From the NCBI GenBank assembly GCA_023548195.1, contig JAJHZJ010000699.1, positions 2,451,175 through 2,515,174 of the forward strand: a stretch of 64,000 nt of DNA, read 5' to 3'. The translations under genes were made by a program, and so were the position numbers. Origin of the DNA: Bettongia penicillata ogilbyi (Eukaryota > Chordata > Mammalia > Diprotodontia > Potoroidae). The notes beneath the pieces are model-generated. The model was not told the origin of the DNA. It worked only from the letters and a program-made list of their open reading frames with translations, and searched no databases. This document shows, in pieces, positions 11,101-22,461 of this stretch. Every line of letters begins with the position of its first letter. Within the stretch, counting starts at the first letter, position 1.

Positions 11101-14100
11101 TTTCAGTTTTTGTGTAGGTGCCATGTACCACTGAGAAAAAGGTTTATTCTTTTCTATCCTCATTCAGTTTTCTCCAGAAGTCTACCATAGCTAACACTTC
11201 TAAAATTTTATTCACCTCCTTAACTTCTTTTTTGTTTATTCTGTGGTTAGACTGATCTAGTTCCAAGAGGGAGAATTTGAGGTTTCCCACTAGTATAGTT
11301 TTCTATTTCTTCCTGTAACTTAACTTCTCTTCTAAGAATTTGGATACTATGCCACTTGGAGCATATATGTTTAGTATTGATATTATTTCATTATCTGTGG
11401 TGTCTTTAAGTAAGATGTAGTTTTCTTCCTTATCTCTTTTAATTAGATCTATTTTTGCTTTTGCTTTGTCTGAGAGCAGGATTGTTATCCCTGATTTTTT
11501 TTTTTGTTTTTTACTTTAGCTGAAATACAATATGTTCTGTTCCAGCTTTTACCTTTACTCTGTGTGCATCTCTCTCTGCTTCAAATGTGTTTCTTGGAAA
11601 CAACATATTGTAGGATTATGTCTTTTAATCCACTTTGCTATCTGTTTCCATTTTATGAGAGAGTTCATCCCATTCACATTCACAGTTATGATTACTAACT
11701 GTGTCTTTTTCTCCATCCTATTTTCCCACCCCATTTATATTTTTCTCTCCTTTTACCCTTTTCTTCCTCACCAGTGTTTTGCTCACCAACTGCCTCCCTT
11801 AATCTCCTCTCCCTTCTATCACACCCCTCCATTTCTTTTCCCCTTTCCCACATGATTACTTTCCTCTCTTCTTCCCTGAGTTCTCTCCACTCCATCTCTT
11901 TTCTTTCCCTTTTCTCCTCTTACTTCTCTATACAGTAAGAGATTTCTATCACCAACTGAATGTGTATGTTATCCCCTCTAATCCAAATCTGATGAGAGTA
12001 AGGTTCAAACAATGCTTGTCTCCCCCTTCTTTCTTTCTATTGTAATAGGTCTTTTTGCCTCTTCCTGTCATGTAATTTGCTCAATTCAGCCTCATCCTTT
12101 CCTCTTCTCCCAGTGCAATCCTTTTTTATCACCCTTTAATTAGCTAATTATTTTTATCATCACATCACATTCAACTTTTACCCACAACCTCTATGTATAC
12201 CCATTCCAAATACCATAATAAAGATATGGTTCTCAAGAGTTACAAGAATAACTTATATCTTCCCACGTAGGGACGTAAACAGTTCAACCTTATTGAACAA
12301 CATGTTGGGTTTTTTCCTGTTTACATTTTTATGCTTCTCTTGAAGCTTGTATTTAAAGACTAAATTTTCTGTTCAGCTCTGACATTTTCATCAGGAATGA
12401 TAAAAGAAGTCCCCCATTTCACTGAATATCCATCTTTTTCCCTCAAAGACTTTTCTCAGTTTTGTGGGGTAGGGCATTTTTGGTTGCAGTCCAAGCTCTT
12501 TTGCTTCCCAGAATATATTAAAGGCCCTCTAATCCTTTAATATAGAAGCTGCTAAGTCTTGTGTAATCCTATAGTTTCATGATATGTAATTTACTTCTTT
12601 CTGGCTGTTTGCAATATTTTCTCAATGACTTGATAATTTTGGAATTTGAGTACAATATTCTTTGGAGTTTTCATTTTAGATCCTCTCTCAAGAGGTGACA
12701 GGTAGATTCTTTAATGCCTATGTTGCCCTCTGGGGTTTGGGACCTCAGGGCAATTTTCCTTGATAATTTCTTTTTTCTTTGATCATGGCTTTCAGGTAGA
12801 CCAACAATTCTTAAATTATCTCTCCTGAATCTATTTTGCAGATCAGTTGTTTTTCCAGTGAGGTATTCTAAATGTTCTTTTATTTTTTTTCATTCTTTTA
12901 ATTTTCTTTGACTGATTCTTGATGTCTCATAGAGTCATTAACTTCCACTTGCCCCATTCTAATTTTTAAGGAATTATTTTCTTAAGTTAGCTTTTGTACC
13001 TCCTTTTCCGTTGGCCAATCCTAATCTTCAAGGAGTTATTTTCTTCAGTCATTTTTTGTTCTTCCTTTTTCAAACTGTTGACTCTCTCTTAAATACCTCT
13101 CATTTCTATTTTCCAGTTTTTCTTCTATCTTTCTTATTTGATTTTTAAAATCCTTGAACTCTTCCAAGAAGGCTTTTTGGACTTTTATCCCTATGGGGTT
13201 TCAGATATAGGTATATCTTCTGAGTTTTTGTTCTCATCTTTGCTGTCACCATATAAGCTCTTTATAGTTCTATTTTTTTTTGCTTTTTGTTCATCTTTCT
13301 GATCTATTTCCTGCCGTTTAAAGTTGAGTTCTCCTGCTAGAGTACAGGAGGTACTGTCCCAAGCTTCTTGTGCTGGGACCAGATGCTTGGTCACTGTTTT
13401 TTTTGTGCTGGGGCCTCAGCTGCTGGCAGCTGGAGGCTGTAGGGATCTGACAGCTTACATGGTGTTAAATTGGGGTCCTAGCAGTGATATCTTGTGTGTG
13501 TTGAGGCCAAGTGGTGTTTTCCTGAGTTTCCCCAGGGCTACACTGAAGAACGTGAAGATCTGGACCTTGGTTTGACCTGGGTTATGCTGAAGCACCTGGA
13601 GGATTGGCAGCCAGAAGATGCCTGATTGTTCTGGGCTACACCAAAGCATGGAAAGGTCTGGCTGCTGGAGGACACCTGCCTGCTCAGGGCTGTGCTGAAG
13701 CATGGGGAGGTCCAGCTGCTGGAGGATACCTGCCTGCCCAGAGCCATGCTAAAGCACATGGCAATTCTCTGAACTGGAGTCTGCCAGTCCCCTTGGCTGT
13801 ATTAATGCATACAGAGGGTCCTGGTGTTGGCATTTGCCTTTTCCATCATCCTGGGGTTCAGGATCTTCTGGCTTTCCGAGGTGAGATTTGCTACTGACTT
13901 GCTGGGGTGCTTCCTCTCCTGACTGTGCCCTCTTTTTCTGAAGTAATGTGAACCTTTTGTGCTGATCTTTCAAATCTCCCAGATCAAAAGATTACTCCAT
14001 CCTGTCTTTCTTCTAGCTCTGATGTTCCAGGATTTGTTCTGGAGTGCTATCTTATGGATTTTCAGAGGCAAGTGTAGAAAAGTGACAGTGATTTACTGTT

Positions 14101-14122
14101 TGTTCCACCATTCTGGCTCCCA

Positions 14123-14609
14123 GAAGTTCATAATGAATTTTTAAGATTATATTGAGAAGATGCTCTGGGAAGTTACTAAGACTACTATCTTGCTAAGTGG
14201 TCAGAGAAAAATAATGCCCTTTTCCAGGTATGGCTCCTGAAACATGGAACTAATTAGAAAAACCATGGGGATTGCTAGTGAAACTTTAAGGGAAATTCAA
14301 CAGCAGAGAACTAAGGTCAGCCCAAGCCTGACCTCTAAAGACCTTGCCCCATTTGGATCACTCAGTGGAGGCTACAGAGGCCAGAGAATGGAGGAAAGAG
14401 GTATTATGAACTTAGTTTCTGTGTGGGTCCTTTCATCACCTTCTTAGCATGTTACCATGGGTAGGACTAAATGGAAACCCTTAGAGTTACCTAAACTATG
14501 CCATGTAATTAACAGCATATCATTGTGTATCAGGGAATTTGATGGGGGTTAGAGAGCAGGTAATGGAATGAAGTTGGAGTATTTCAGTATATCATTGTAT
14601 CAGATAACC
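14123..14609. other. Unassigned, possibly retroviral, flank
   Basis: Sequence between the L1 5' end and the pol fragment. A 67-codon frame at 14244-14447 is not recognisable. It may belong to the same decayed endogenous retrovirus, but nothing specific supports this. Confidence 0.3.
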
Positions 14610-14884
14610 TTACAACAAACCCTTTGCTACTTGTGAGGAAGGCAGGTGGCAGTTGACAGTGGATTATAGGGAGTTGAACAAATTCATTATGGCCATCTCT
14701 ACAAACCTATAATCTCTACAACATCTCTACAATTGTTTTGCCTATGAGATAGCTCAGGCCTCAGGTGAGTGGTATGGGTCTGTTAACCTTGATGATGCTT
14801 TCTTTCCTTATGTTTCTATGGCTAAAACTAGTCAGAAGTTGTCCTTCACATGGAAAGGAGTGCAATCTACTTTTACTGTCCTCC
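14610..14884 (+). pseudogene. Endogenous retrovirus pol (reverse transcriptase) fragment
   Basis: Two stretches read like the N-terminal part of a retroviral reverse transcriptase. One, near 14635-14690, matches the block of basic residues and substrate-contact motif that opens the fingers domain. The other, near 14755-14882, matches the first catalytic Asp region and the following aromatic block. They are joined through frameshifts and at least one internal loss, and the similarity stops abruptly at 14884, where a copied inverted segment begins. It resembles ERV-L/class III type pol more than gamma types, but that call is weak. There is no active site box, no intact frame and no paired LTRs. 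It is an old, dead copy. Confidence 0.55.
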
Positions 14885-15631
14885 AATGTCCAAATTGGCC
14901 TTGCATCCATTGTCCAACCTACTTCTGAGAGCACTAACCACTCACTACACCATTTTTGAAAACACATGCTTGCTCTTTACTAGGTCCTAGTTTCTGTTGA
15001 ACAAGTGATACAGGATTGTGCAATCGCTTTTTGTCCAAAGACAGTCCCCTCTAATAAGTTGGGTAGAATTGCAGGAGATTTCAATTACTAAATGTAAATG
15101 ATATATTAAAAATCATGCTTGACTGACACACCTGCCTCCTCTCCTCTCCTCACTGTTAGTGCTCTCAGAAGTAGGTGATGACTATGACAGAGACTAAGGC
15201 TGCCAGTTCAAATCCTAGACTTCTATCTCCTCTTCTGCCTCAACGGGTCCTCACCTGTAAGTATGCCATTTTTCCTGTTTCATCAATGGATCCATCCCCA
15301 GTGGAACTAGACTGCAGCAGTCATTAATCCTAGAGAATGAGGAGGGTTCAGACAAGTTTTTCAAGTGAATTGAGCTCCGGGTTGCATCACTTCCATGTGA
15401 GATGGCCTTGAGGGATGGGAAAAAGATCATCTGTATAAATCCCTGAGAAGTGGCTATGGGTCTGGCATGTGATCTTTTGGAGTAAGGACCAAAGAAGGAA
15501 TTTTACTGAAACCTTCCACTACATAGAATTGTTTGTGGGGCATGTCAGTATCATGTGCTAAACAATCTGGTGGGAGGCATTATGAGATCTATAGAGGTTG
15601 GACAATGGATGCAAGGCCAATTTGGACATTG
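14884..15631. repeat. Split 55-bp exact inverted duplication
   Basis: The 55 bp at 14884-14938 are the exact reverse complement of two separate downstream tracts: 15155-15175 (21 bp) and 15598-15631 (34 bp). The tracts lie about 420 bp apart and share AGG at the join. The first tract in the window therefore looks like a copy, made in the opposite sense, of two nearby templates. The intervening sequence shows no gene. Confidence 0.8.
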
Positions 15632-16660
15632 AAGTGGTGATGCCAGATTTTGCTTAGCAAAGGACCATATGATTCTCCTAACTAGAGACAAGGAAACTCT
15701 TCCTGCCCAACAGTTGTTCTTGTATCTGTAGAAATACTTGTATAACTCAAGAGGTCTTCAACCTGTCTCCAATTAGCAAAATGGCCCTTTTCCATTTCAA
15801 GGCAAGAAGTTTGGGCTTAACAATCAATAACTGCGCCATCATGCATCTGACTGCTTCTGTCTGGTGACCAGCAGTGCAGAAGTCATGCCTGTGAACAATC
15901 AATGCCACTCTGGGTAGGGGAAGGACTCTTTGAGCCAGTGGTTTCCTGGGAACCAGTCTTCAGGAAGACTTAACGAATAAAAATTAATTCTTTTGTATTT
16001 GATTTGGATTCTCCCTTTCTAGGTTTTTCTTATTATTTTCTGTTGCCTCAAAGTCTATCCTATTCAGAGGGTCCCATAAAATCTGAAGAGATACCACAGA
16101 TTCCCCTCAATTGGCAAGGTTCCCTTCCTATGGGATGGCAATTCCTTCTTAGGGTTTGGGGAAATTAGAGGATGGTATTGCTGCAAAGCACCTTACTTTC
16201 TACTAGTATGTTATAGGCAAAACTGTCACTATATAACTAAAGTGGCTGTGTATTGATCTGGAAGAAAGATTATCTCTTAGTTGACTTGGTGATAATTCTG
16301 AGCTTCTGGATGGCAGTGAGCAAGATTCCTTATTTAGCTCCTATAGAAGAAGGATACAGTCCCTCCACCAAGGCTTCTAAGGTGTCAAAGATGGTGTTCC
16401 CCTAACCTGACTCTTAGGGAAAGGCATGTTTTGGCAGGTGGGCCAAGGAATATTGTGTGGTGGTGGTAACAAGGACAGCCTCAGAATCCACTTAGATCCC
16501 AGAACAAGTTGATACAAGAGACTTATAACCTTAGTCACTTTACCACATATATTCCTGATGAAGAAAAATTATTGACAGACTAAAGTATCTGTGCTATGGT
16601 CTTGATCTACCTGGAGTTGTTCCTGATCATCATTAGCACCCTCTAAACATGATCACTCTT
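15632..16660. other. Unassigned sequence
   Basis: No repeat or gene was recognised. There are short runs of LTR- or retrovirus-like composition but no motif that can be defended. Confidence 0.35.
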
Positions 16661-16700
16661 GGTGGTAGTGGTGGTGGTGGTGGTGGTGGTGGTGGTAGTG
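16661..16700 (+). repeat. (GTG)n microsatellite
   Basis: About a dozen GGT/GTG units with two single-base interruptions. Confidence 0.95.
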
Positions 16701-16804
16701 AGAAACTGTAACTTTTTTCTCTTTTTCCCTTTTTTTTTTAAAGTACTGCCCATCACTGGAGAACTGTTCCTACAGACATTTAAATGGTGGAAGATTCTCT
16801 AGAA

Positions 16805-16973
16805 TAGTGATGTCAAACTCAAATAGAAATGGATCTTTGTAGGATACATTATTGACTTAGAAAACTACAAATTAACATTACCTATTCTGCATTGCATTTT
16901 TATGTATTTTGATAAACATTTCCCAGTTACATTTTAATCTGATTCAGGCTTTACCTGGGGGGATTATGGGCTG
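16805..16973 (+). mobile_element. Short hAT-type transposon
   Basis: The element starts TAGTGATGTCAAACTC, a decayed form of the CAGTGGTGTCAAACTC end of a hAT family, and finishes in GGGCTG. It is bounded by 8-bp duplications CTCTAGAA (16797-16804) and CTCTAGAT (16974-16981). A related copy in the opposite direction lies at 21030-21205; both share the segment around GACTTAGAAAAC(T/C)AC and the AATTTAAT-rich middle. Non-coding. Confidence 0.75.
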
Positions 16974-17089
16974 CTCTAGATATTTAGATATCTTTGGATC
17001 CTTGCCACCAAAGGTTGGTATGTGATAGGAATAATATTTACCAGTGTTTCACTGAATCAGCTTCTCTTCTTAAATACATCATCCATCAT

Positions 17090-17470
17090 GGAGTGAGCCC
17101 ATGGTCCGAATTCCTTCCTTAATACTTAGAGATTAGTTTTCCCTTAAAAGAGACAAAATTGTTCCCCAGGACCTGATTGGCCCTAACTTCTCCAACACAG
17201 CTTCCTAATCACCTAAAGTTATAAAATTCCCATCCGTCCGCATTTGAGACTCCCCTGACTTGGTGAATTTCTGAAGACCATGCACGCTATCATGAATTTC
17301 ACCATGTCTTGTCCTGATGACCAGACATATTTTCAAATGGAGATGAGAAGGTATCCATACAGAGAAGTTAAGTGCCACTGTATTTACTTTCTTCTTGCTG
17401 TGTAAGAGTAAAATAAGCCTCTTTTTGTTCAATGACTTTCGGAGTCTTATTTCACTGTAACTTCAAATCT
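17090..17470 (+). mobile_element. Possible solo LTR
   Basis: The order of signals resembles an LTR: a promoter-like block with TTATAAAA at about 17219-17226, some 190 bp of transcribed sequence, an AAATAAG poly(A)-signal variant near 17411, and a GGAGTCTTATTTCACTG stretch like the R/U5 of mammalian LTRs. The 5' boundary and terminal TG...CA were not located and no partner LTR was found. It could be a relic of the element that left the pol fragment at 14.6 kb, but that link is inference. Confidence 0.35.
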
Positions 17471-18071
17471 GAACTAAGAGAGTGCTAGTGTTTGAACCAT
17501 CTCAAATAATCATGGACTTAAAATCCAGCATGAAGCAAGAATTAATGTATAGGGGGCAGATCAAGAAAATTCTCTGATCAATTGGATGAAATGGCTTGGA
17601 GGTCAATCTTTGTGTGGAACTTTTATGTGTGTCTGCCTATAAGGTATGAAAAATCCCTTGGAAAATAAGTTTTACTGAGAAGGGCTGGCCAAAGAATTTT
17701 CCCCAATATTATGCGATAGACTGTTTTGGGAGGAGTTATCTCTTTATGCTAGGACATGAAAGGAAGCCTACAGACAAATTTAAGGCTGCTTTCTCCTTTC
17801 CCACCTTTCTTCTGGGGAGATCCTGAGAGCACAGAAGGTGTATGTACATTGGTAGGGATGGGGTTGGGGTAAACATCACCTAAATATGACAAACTTGTGG
17901 CAAAGGCATTGCAGCAACAGACATGCTTTGTATCCCCAATGGTTTAGCATGTGCATGGAATATGAGAGGTGCTTAATAAATGCTTGCTGATGCCCATCTG
18001 GCCCCAAAGGGGATTTCTTGGAACTGTAGTTGCTTTTGTCTTTCTTTTTCTCCTTTCTGAGTACAAATCAG
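17471..18071. other. Unassigned sequence with an L2 tail fragment
   Basis: Mostly unrecognised. At about 17945-17995 the sequence GAGGTGCTTAATAAATGCTTG is the 3' end typical of L2. A pyrimidine-rich run at 18035-18058 precedes the candidate exon. Confidence 0.4.
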
Positions 18072-18200
18072 AGACCTGAGAGTGAACATGCTAAACTGAA
18101 AAGATGGAAAGTCAAGGCAGTGGCTCTAGAGCTCCTAAAGAGAAATTTATCAGAAGCAGACATACTTACTTGTGATGTTAGAAGAAAATTGCTGTATGAT
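18072..18200 (+). CDS. Candidate unidentified protein-coding exon, 43 codons
   Basis: A 129-nt stretch (exactly 43 codons) opens after a CAG acceptor preceded by a pyrimidine run at 18035-18058, and ends at a strong donor, GAT|GTAAGT, at 18201. Both boundaries are phase 0. The encoded peptide is hydrophilic and helical-looking, beginning RPESEHAKLKRWKVKAVALE and ending DVRRKLLYD, with alternating charged and Leu/Val residues, unlike the low-complexity frames elsewhere. A GAG acceptor at 18061 is an alternative start, and the competing upstream AG is a weakness. I recognise no family and see no partner exon within 64 kb. It could be a chance frame or an exon of a gene with very long introns. 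Confidence 0.3.
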
Positions 18201-18477
18201 GTAAGTCTTGGAAAACCAACATTTTGTTGGGGTTCAGTTCCTGAAGGCTGCTGTTCTAGAAGTTTCAATTTGGAAAGTTTAGAGATTTGGTCTTCATTTT
18301 ATGAGAAGGGAACTTCTGTTAACTCTTGATGAAAGAAAACAATTGTGCACATGGCCCCATATGCATGAAGAAGCTGTGGCAATGACATAATTTAAAGGTT
18401 CAAGAGATCTGGTCCTTGTCATCAATGATTGCTGTGAGCTAAGTGGAGAGGGAGATAGTGCTTGATATGCAGGGACT
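18201..18477. other. Sequence after candidate exon
   Basis: The frame stays open to 18329 past the splice donor, with no recognisable content. No repeat was identified. Confidence 0.35.
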
Positions 18478-18672
18478 AAATGATCACAGATTTAGAGCTG
18501 GAAAGGTCCTTAACAGCTATTGAGTACAACTTCCTCTTTTACGCATGAGAAAGCTGAAGTCTAAAGAAGTGAGCAGATTTGCCCAAGATCACAAAGGTAA
18601 TAAGTGGCAGAGTTAGAATCTGAACTCAGATCCTGTAATTATAAATCCAGTATTCTTTCCACTGTATCCCCT
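18478..18672 (-). mobile_element. tRNA-headed MIR-like SINE
   Basis: Read on the minus strand: a tRNA-like head (ACAGTGGAAAGAATACTGG), a central core with TGATCTTGGGCAAATC, the CTCATGCGTAAAA motif, and a tail ending CCTTTCCAGCTCTAAATCTG. This is the structure of MIR/CORE-SINEs in marsupials. Nearly full length and diverged. Confidence 0.85.
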
Positions 18673-19186
18673 TTCCTCCAAAGAGGGTATGCCTGCCTAG
18701 CAGTTTCTGAGGAGCTCAAGTTATCAGCAGGATCTTGTTAAAGTGAAAGATAAGAAGGTTGGAGTGTTTCCTGTCTGGCACACCCAACATGTACTTCCCT
18801 TTTAGGAGGAATCCCTAGTGTAGGACAACACAATGAATAGATTGGGTAGAGGACGTATGAGTATGGGGTGACTTCATGTACCCCTGTGAAAAGAGGGATG
18901 TCAAAGATTTGCACAACCAGCATTCCCAAGTACAGGTCCTTTACACGAGGTGTCCAAAGTTCAAAATTGTGCTATCTGCCCAGACTAGTCTAGAACTTGG
19001 GGGGAAGAAATATATGCCAGAAAGAGAGTTGTGTTGATTGCTTACAAATTAATATAATTTGTTTTTGTTTCTTGAATTGCCTATGGGCTCCTGGTGGTGC
19101 TTTGCATTTGTACCATTCTGTTTTGGGTGAAATAAATTCTGTACCTCTATCTATTTCTACCCCTATATATCTATGCCTTTATTTAT
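18673..19186. other. Unassigned sequence
   Basis: No gene or repeat recognised up to the TATC microsatellite. Confidence 0.35.
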
Positions 19187-19207
19187 CTATCTCAATCTCT
19201 CCCATCT

Positions 19208-19257
<50 letters not shown>

Positions 19258-19290
19258 GTCTATCTATATCTATCTATATCTATATCTATC

Positions 19291-19339
<49 letters not shown>

Positions 19340-19345
19340 ATCTGC
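19187..19345 (+). repeat. (TATC)n microsatellite
   Basis: Two long blocks of TATC separated by TGTC and TATATC variants. Overlapping open frames made of Tyr/Leu/Ser/Ile codons come from the repeat. Confidence 0.95.
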
Positions 19346-19577
19346 CTCTATCCCTATCCCATTATTTAATAATATCTTAACTTTCTGAGACATTCACTTG
19401 TAACCTGTGGTGAAAGACCTCAAGGTTCTCAGTTTATAAGGACCAGGTCTGATTTTGTCAAATCACTGGGCTCCGTCAAGAATTTACTCTGCGTATTGTT
19501 CCTATCTAGGTCTCCATAGGTGTTGGCAAAAGTGTTCTCTTGGATTTCAGACAAAAATTTGAATCTACATTTTACTT

Positions 19578-20000
19578 TAGATATAACACACATACATGCA
19601 TGTGTGTTATACCTGCATATACATATATGAGAAGATATACACATATATATATACACATATACATTTATATGCAAGATTATAGATATTTATTAAATACATT
19701 GCATGTGCTAGTCACCCCGCTAAGCTCCGGGGATAAAAAGAAAGCTCCTTGTCCACCACTCCTGTCCTCAAGCAGCTTACATTCTGATAGGTGAGGAAAC
19801 ATGAAATATCATGCATAGATACATGCATGCATATATATGTATGTATGCATACATATGTATACAAATATACACATATACATTGTTTCCTTGAGTGAATATA
19901 TATGCATTTACATGTATATATATACATATAATAAATAGGCATATATGTATATATATTTAGACCTATATTTATACATTATGTCTCTGTGTGTATATATTTG
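19578..20000. repeat. Alternating CATA/TATG-rich region
   Basis: Many short runs of ATACATATAT and ATGCATGC type, with a near-palindrome at 19578-19605. A fragment at 19690-19800 (TATTAAATACATTGCATGTGCTAG ... CTCAAGCAGCTTACATTCT) matches the start of the ancient repeat also seen at 24838. Confidence 0.75.
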
Positions 20001-20814
20001 TATTTTTACGTTCATCCACACAGAGGGGGAAAAAGCCAAAAATCTACTTCAGCCAGCCAACACTTAATCTCCTTGACTAGTGGAGAGAAATGACAGTTAA
20101 TATGTATTTATATTGTTGCTACTTTGAGTGTCTGCCTAAGATCTGGGAGAACCCTTTTATCCACATCTCTGGAGACCTCAGTAGGCATGAGCTGTAGTCA
20201 GAGATTTTCCCAGAACTAATACTAGTGGGGCATAATGCCAGAGACAAAGAGAGAGTGCTTAAGTTACAAGTTCATATCTCAGTAAGTTAAGGTATTCTAC
20301 TTCCCTTGACCTCGTTATAAAATGATATGCTTCTCATACTTCCCTTGCCATCAGCCCCTTTTAATGTATACAGATAAGGATTCCATTTAGATTCAGCTGT
20401 GTTACAATGTGTTGTGAATTGCACACTTAAAGTTTGAAATTAAGCATAACAATACTGGAAGGATTTGTGGCTTCATTATTGTGAGTTCTCCCTTCACCGA
20501 CAGAGATTACTTGGTTTCTTTGCTTTAGGAGATACTCTTTGCAAGTCAAAATTAGCCACTATGAGTTGTCATATACTATTTCTTGGCTTTCTCAGCTCCT
20601 AAGAAATTTAAAATAAACTATTGCCAAGATTTCAACACTGTCCACTGATTTAAAAAACAATTGCTTCATTGGCATAATCCTAACATCTGGTTAGTATTTT
20701 TAGAAAAATTAATTCTGGAGATAATATCTTTTTAAAAACCTCCCTCATGAGATTTCTGATGGGTTACAAATGTTGTAATCAATGAGAATCACTTTTTATA
20801 ACTATGAGTTTTAT
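20001..20814. other. Unassigned sequence
   Basis: AT-rich, without recognisable genes or repeats. Confidence 0.35.
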
Positions 20815-20940
20815 AGGAACTAGAGCAGCAAGAACCCTAGAGGACATTTAGTCCAACTTATCATTTTACAGACGAAGAAGTTATCAGAAGGGCTAAGTGG
20901 CTTATCTGAAGTGCTCTGATTCGGCATCCAGTTGCTCCTC
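20815..20940 (-). mobile_element. MIR-like SINE fragment
   Basis: Contains TAGAGGACATTTAGTCCAAC followed by CATTTTACAGACGAAG, the tail and core of the same SINE group as at 18478, in minus orientation. The tRNA-like head is degraded. Confidence 0.65.
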
Positions 20941-21029
20941 TCACTTTGTCTATTGCTGCACATATGGAAATTGTTATTCAATTGCTTTTATATTTAACTA
21001 AGAACCCCATCAGACCTCCAAAATATACT

Positions 21030-21205
21030 TCTTCAGAGCTATCAAACAAGCTAGCCCAACAAAATTAAAATATAATTGGGAAATATTGATTAAATAATTA
21101 AAAATACAATAAAACATAGGTAATTTTAATATGTGGTTTTCTAAGTCAACAGGCCCAGCTGGGACCGTTATGGAAGGTTTAGTGACTCTGGTTTCTATTT
21201 GAATT
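21030..21205 (-). mobile_element. hAT-type element, second copy
   Basis: The reverse complement starts CAGTGGTGTCAATTC and carries the GGTTTTCTAAGTCAAC and AATTGGGAAATATT segments shared with the element at 16805. The left boundary is blurred. It overlaps a spurious minus-strand frame. Confidence 0.7.
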
Positions 21206-21374
21206 GACACCACTGTCTTACTTACATGCCTGGGTTCCCATAGGCTGTGTCAATGGAGCACATTCATTGAGAGGTACTACCAAACTTAAAAGGCTTTGAG
21301 CACATACCCAATAGACTATGTCTGCTGTCTTCAAGCAGTCTAAACACTTGTCACTGTATTAGGGAGAGAATGTA

Positions 21375-21530
21375 GACTTCCTGCCAGAGTTGAAGTAGAT
21401 GGCCGCTGAGGTCCCTTCCAACTCTCAAATTCTGCTATTCTACGATTCCTCAAATGTAAAATGAGGGGGATGAATTAAATGGCACTAAATTTCCTTTCAG
21501 CTTTAGAGATATGGTCTTATGATTCTATGG
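21375..21530 (+). mobile_element. CR1/L3-like 3' tail, two adjacent units
   Basis: AGATGGCCGCTGAGGTCCC then TTCCAACTCTCAAATTCTGC and repeats of the ATTCTAYGAT kind are typical of CR1-group LINE 3' ends. A second similar tail (TTCCTTTCAGCTTTAGAGAT ... ATGATTCTATGG) follows directly. The family assignment is tentative because marsupial SINE tails share this ending. Confidence 0.5.
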
Positions 21531-21829
21531 CTAGCCTAGCTAAGTATGGTCATTACACATCACAAATTTTCACCTTGTGATGACATTTGGGGGCCATACC
21601 AAATCTCCAAAAAATGAAAATAAAAAAATTATTTCCAATTTCTTCTGCTTCCACAGAGCTGACAGAGGGAAAGGTGGCTAAGGAAACACCACTTTTAGAT
21701 CTTCCACAAACATTAATTTGATGCTCTAAACATGCAATCTTTTTCCAATGACCAGCAAGTTAACAAATTACTAGAGGAACTCACATTCATATTGATAGCC
21801 TCATTATGAATGGCAGCAGAAGACAGAGG

Positions 21830-22445
21830 TTACAGCTCATTGGGAAGGTAGCTCACAAGTTGTCTCTGTGTGAATAAGGAATTGATAGAATTGGTTTCAT
21901 AATTCTTCAAATGACCATAAGAAACATCATTTAATGGGATGCTTTACCATCTCATATTGTAGTGACAGTCATGAAGATAATTCAACTTACGTGCCAATAC
22001 TTTTGTGGATGATAAATGCGTAGAGGAATTTTATGAGGAACTTGGGTCAGAGAATCCAATCATATCATGGAACTTACATTTTCTTATGAGATGGACCCTC
22101 AAAAAACAGTAAAAATTATTCTAGAAAATAGATTTAGAATCAAGAATTGAAAGGGACCAGAGGCTTGTAGATTACTCAGATTCTTCACATCTGTACGTCA
22201 TAGATATTTTCTTCAGCAGCAGAGACATAATGTGTTGGACATGATGAAAAGCAAATGACACCATCAAAAAATGAAATGGTTATCGCTAACAGATAAGAAA
22301 CAAATAGTTACAGATATAGTAGTCATTTCAGAATCAGTTGTTTCTATGCAGTCAGATCACTGACTGGTGAAAGCAAAGGTCAAAATAAATAACAAATTAG
22401 AATGACTATTACAGAGAAAGAGATGATACTGAATGCAATTAAAAC
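21830..22445 (+). pseudogene. RTE-type LINE: endonuclease part
   Basis: Broken frames read like the apurinic endonuclease domain of RTE elements: a DDKCVEEFYEELG stretch near 22008-22047 and, near 22280-22390, NRKQIVTDIVVISESVVSM followed by SDHWLVKAKVKINNK, the SDH active-site block at the domain's end. Stops and frameshifts are frequent. The copy continues after foreign insertions at 24190 and 25060, all in plus orientation. Confidence 0.8.
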
Positions 22446-22461
22446 AACTCCAGCCCAGTAA

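Larger units (their letters stand above)
7420..14122 (-). mobile_element. LINE-1 copy B, near full length, inactive
   Basis: On the minus strand it runs from a degraded 5' start (GGGAGCCAGAATGG, about 14109-14122) through the 5' UTR (about 13340-14122), ORF1 (about 12350-13340), an inter-ORF region, ORF2 (about 7900-11700) and a 3' UTR ending in an A-rich tail near 7420. The length of about 6.7 kb matches a complete L1. Only short ORF2 pieces remain open; stops and frameshifts occur throughout, so it cannot move. It abuts the 5' end of copy A. I could not assign a clean target-site duplication. Confidence 0.88.

Noticed and set aside
11504..11855. Overlapping plus-strand frames with hydrophobic residues
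   Set aside because: Antisense to the inter-ORF/ORF2 start of L1 copy B; the equivalent antisense frame at 32625-32843 in copy C is explained in the same way.
19578..19605. 28-bp near-palindrome
   Set aside because: Two mismatches near the centre and embedded in CATA/TATG repeats, so it is expected by composition.
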